In this document: positions 62,563-64,000 of the stretch, piece by piece
Position numbering within the stretch: the stretch's first letter is position 1
Layout of the letters: each line of letters opens with the position of its first letter
Source of the DNA: CAMLOF01 sp041913045
GTDB taxonomy: Bacteria > Pseudomonadota > Gammaproteobacteria > Burkholderiales > Burkholderiaceae_C
Direction of reading: 5' to 3'
DNA length: 64,000 bases
Assembly (NCBI GenBank): GCA_041913045.1
Contig: JAYSGB010000019.1
Span: 1-64,000 of the forward strand
Notes under the pieces: model-generated
What the model was told of the DNA's origin: nothing
What the model saw: the letters and a program-made list of their open reading frames with translations, nothing else
Database searches by the model: none
Position numbers and translations under genes: made by a program

Positions 62563-64000
62563 TCGGTGCCCGTGGCAAGCGGGCGCTCGTAGAGCATCAC
62601 CTGGTTGCGTCCGCGTGCCTTGGCCTGGTACATGGCAGCGTCTGCATGGCGTGACAAGTCCAGCGCGCCAGGCCCGTGTTCAGGGTACAGCGCAATGCCA
62701 ATGCTGCAGGAAACCTCGTGGGACAGGCCCTGGATCTCGAATGGCTGGGCCAGTGCCTCGCGTATTTTCTCGGCCACCGCCAGAGCCGCGCTGGCCTGAT
62801 CAACCACTGTCAGCAGCACCACGAACTCGTCGCCACCGATGCGTGCCACGGTGTCGGTGGCACGCAGGCAGTCGCTGATGCGGCGGGCGGCCTGTTGCAG
62901 GACAACGTCGCCCACGGCATGCCCGTGCAGATCGTTGATGGGTTTAAAGCGGTCCAGGTCCAGGAACATCAGTGCCGCCTGGATGCCCTCACGGCGGGCG
63001 CGCCCCAGCGCTTGACGGATGCGGTCGTCCAGCAGCGTGCGGTTGGGCAGCCCGGTGAGTGGATCGTGCTGCGCCAGGTAGGCCATGCGCTGCTGGGCCT
63101 GCCGTCTTTCGGATATGTCACGCGTCACGCCCAGCACACCAACGAAACGGCCGTCACCGTCGTGCATGACTGACAGGGTCGCCTCGGTCCATACCGAGCC
63201 GCCGTGTTTGCAGGGGTGCTCCAGTTCCAGCGGCGGGATCTGGCCTATGGGTGTGCCTGAATTCAGGGATTGCACAATGCGTTGGAGGCCTTCGCGGGCG
63301 GCCCGGGCCGATTCGGGTGTCAACGACTGTTCCAGCGGCTGGCCCACCACCTCTGCTGGCGTGTAGCCACGCAGCCTTTCCACAGACGGGCTGACGTAGG
63401 TGAAGCGGCCGTCCAGGTCCATGGTCCAGATGACGTCGGAAGCGTTGTCTGCCAGCAGGCGGTGGCGTGCTTCGCTCAGCCTGAGGGCTTCCTGGGACCG
63501 GGCCCGTTCGATGGCAATGGCAGCGAGCTGGGCGCTTTGTTCGATGAGCTGGATATCTTCTGCGCCAGGGCTTTGGGGCACGCGGTGGTAAATGGCAAAC
63601 GTGCCCAACACCTGCCCTGCGCCAGAGCGTATGGGTTCGGACCAGCAGGCACGCAAGTCTGCCTGGCGCGCCAGTTCGCGGAATCGCGTCCAGTAGGGGT
63701 GGGTCTGGATGTCTTCAACCACCACGCGCTGACCGGTGTAGGCCGCAGTACCGCACGAGCCCACGCCAGGGCCGATGGTGACGGTTTCGATGGCACGGCT
63801 GTAGAACTCGGGCACGCTGGGTGCGGCACCTGCGCGGAAGGTTTGCGTCGACTCGTCCAGCAGCAGGATGGTGCAGAGCATGCCTGGGTTGCTCTGCTCC
63901 ACGCCGCGCACGATGGCGTCGAGAACGGTGGGCAGCGGCTGTTCATGGGCCAGCAGCTCCAGCACATGGCTGCGGAACTTCTCGCGCTGTTCAGCGGCCT
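62544..64000 (-). CDS. GAF-PAS-GGDEF protein, 5' end beyond window
   Basis: The frame is open to the right edge, so the N-terminus is missing. The visible 485 residues contain a GAF domain (IGPGVGSCGTAAYTGQRVVV; about 15-160), a PAS domain (SDVIWTMDLDGRFTYVSPSV), and a GGDEF domain with intact GGDEF. RATD, five residues before it, is the inhibitory site. It should make c-di-GMP in response to a ligand sensed by GAF or PAS. No EAL domain follows. Confidence 0.92.
   Translation of the reverse strand, partial: AAEQREKFRSHVLELLAHEQPLPTVLDAIVRGVEQSNPGMLCTILLLDESTQTFRAGAAPSVPEFYSRAIETVTIGPGVGSCGTAAYTGQRVVVEDIQTHPYWTRFRELARQADLRACWSEPIRSGAGQVLGTFAIYHRVPQSPGAEDIQLIEQSAQLAAIAIERARSQEALRLSEARHRLLADNASDVIWTMDLDGRFTYVSPSVERLRGYTPAEVVGQPLEQSLTPESARAAREGLQRIVQSLNSGTPIGQIPPLELEHPCKHGGSVWTEATLSVMHDGDGRFVGVLGVTRDISERRQAQQRMAYLAQHDPLTGLPNRTLLDDRIRQALGRARREGIQAALMFLDLDRFKPINDLHGHAVGDVVLQQAARRISDCLRATDTVARIGGDEFVVLLTVVDQASAALAVAEKIREALAQPFEIQGLSHEVSCSIGIALYPEHGPGALDLSRHADAAMYQAKARGRNQVMLYERPLATGTDQVPRT

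Overview
The window looks like a chromosome segment of a high-GC betaproteobacterium of the order Burkholderiales, most likely family Comamonadaceae. The basis is gene content and layout: mreBCD-mrdA divergent from gatCAB, a methionine synthase without its homocysteine domain behind an S-adenosylhomocysteine riboswitch, pyrE divergent from an exonuclease III gene, and a glnK-amtB operon with NtrC and sigma-54 sites. The genus cannot be fixed from the sequence alone.

Bases 1 to about 19,260 are accessory DNA at a tRNA-Met(CAU) gene. The intact tRNA (19185-19261, minus strand) marks the right boundary. A 71-bp copy of its 3' half and downstream flank lies at 3669-3739 and again at 19163-19233. 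Two different tyrosine integrases start on either side of the left copy and point away from each other. I read this as two elements in tandem: element A (from before base 1 to about 3.7 kb) and element B (3.7-19.2 kb).

Element B has, in order, an integrase, a HigB/HigA-like toxin-antitoxin pair, small regulators, a replication pair resembling phage O and P proteins, two large ejection-like proteins, a DUF5681 protein, small coiled-coil proteins, a secreted DUF4124-like protein, a lone PemK/MazF-like toxin, a hairpin-rich RNA region with an Ash-like leader, and a second winged-helix protein. Both winged-helix genes carry in-frame DNA repeats inside the coding sequence that look like origin iterons. 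No large terminase, portal, capsid or lysis gene was found, so B is either a remnant prophage or a satellite-type element.

From 19.3 kb on, the window is chromosomal housekeeping DNA: lipid, redox and quinone functions (enoyl-CoA hydratase, M61 peptidase, DsbC, UbiH-like); a MOSC protein; a degenerate HD-GYP-like protein; YchF; the PrkA/YeaH/SpoVR stress operon; a PAS-GGDEF cyclase; a C26 peptidase; riboswitch-controlled metH; a FecR-domain protein; two PilB/GspE-type ATPases; a frameshifted comM; glnK-amtB; the rod-shape operon; gatCAB; pyrE and exonuclease III; an EamA exporter divergent from an AraC regulator; a DedA-oxidoreductase fusion; an MBL hydrolase; and a GAF-PAS-GGDEF protein cut by the right edge.

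The least ordinary signals are the tandem integration, the two iteron-bearing initiator genes, the candidate antisense RNA with its leader, and the comM frameshift in a GC-dinucleotide run.
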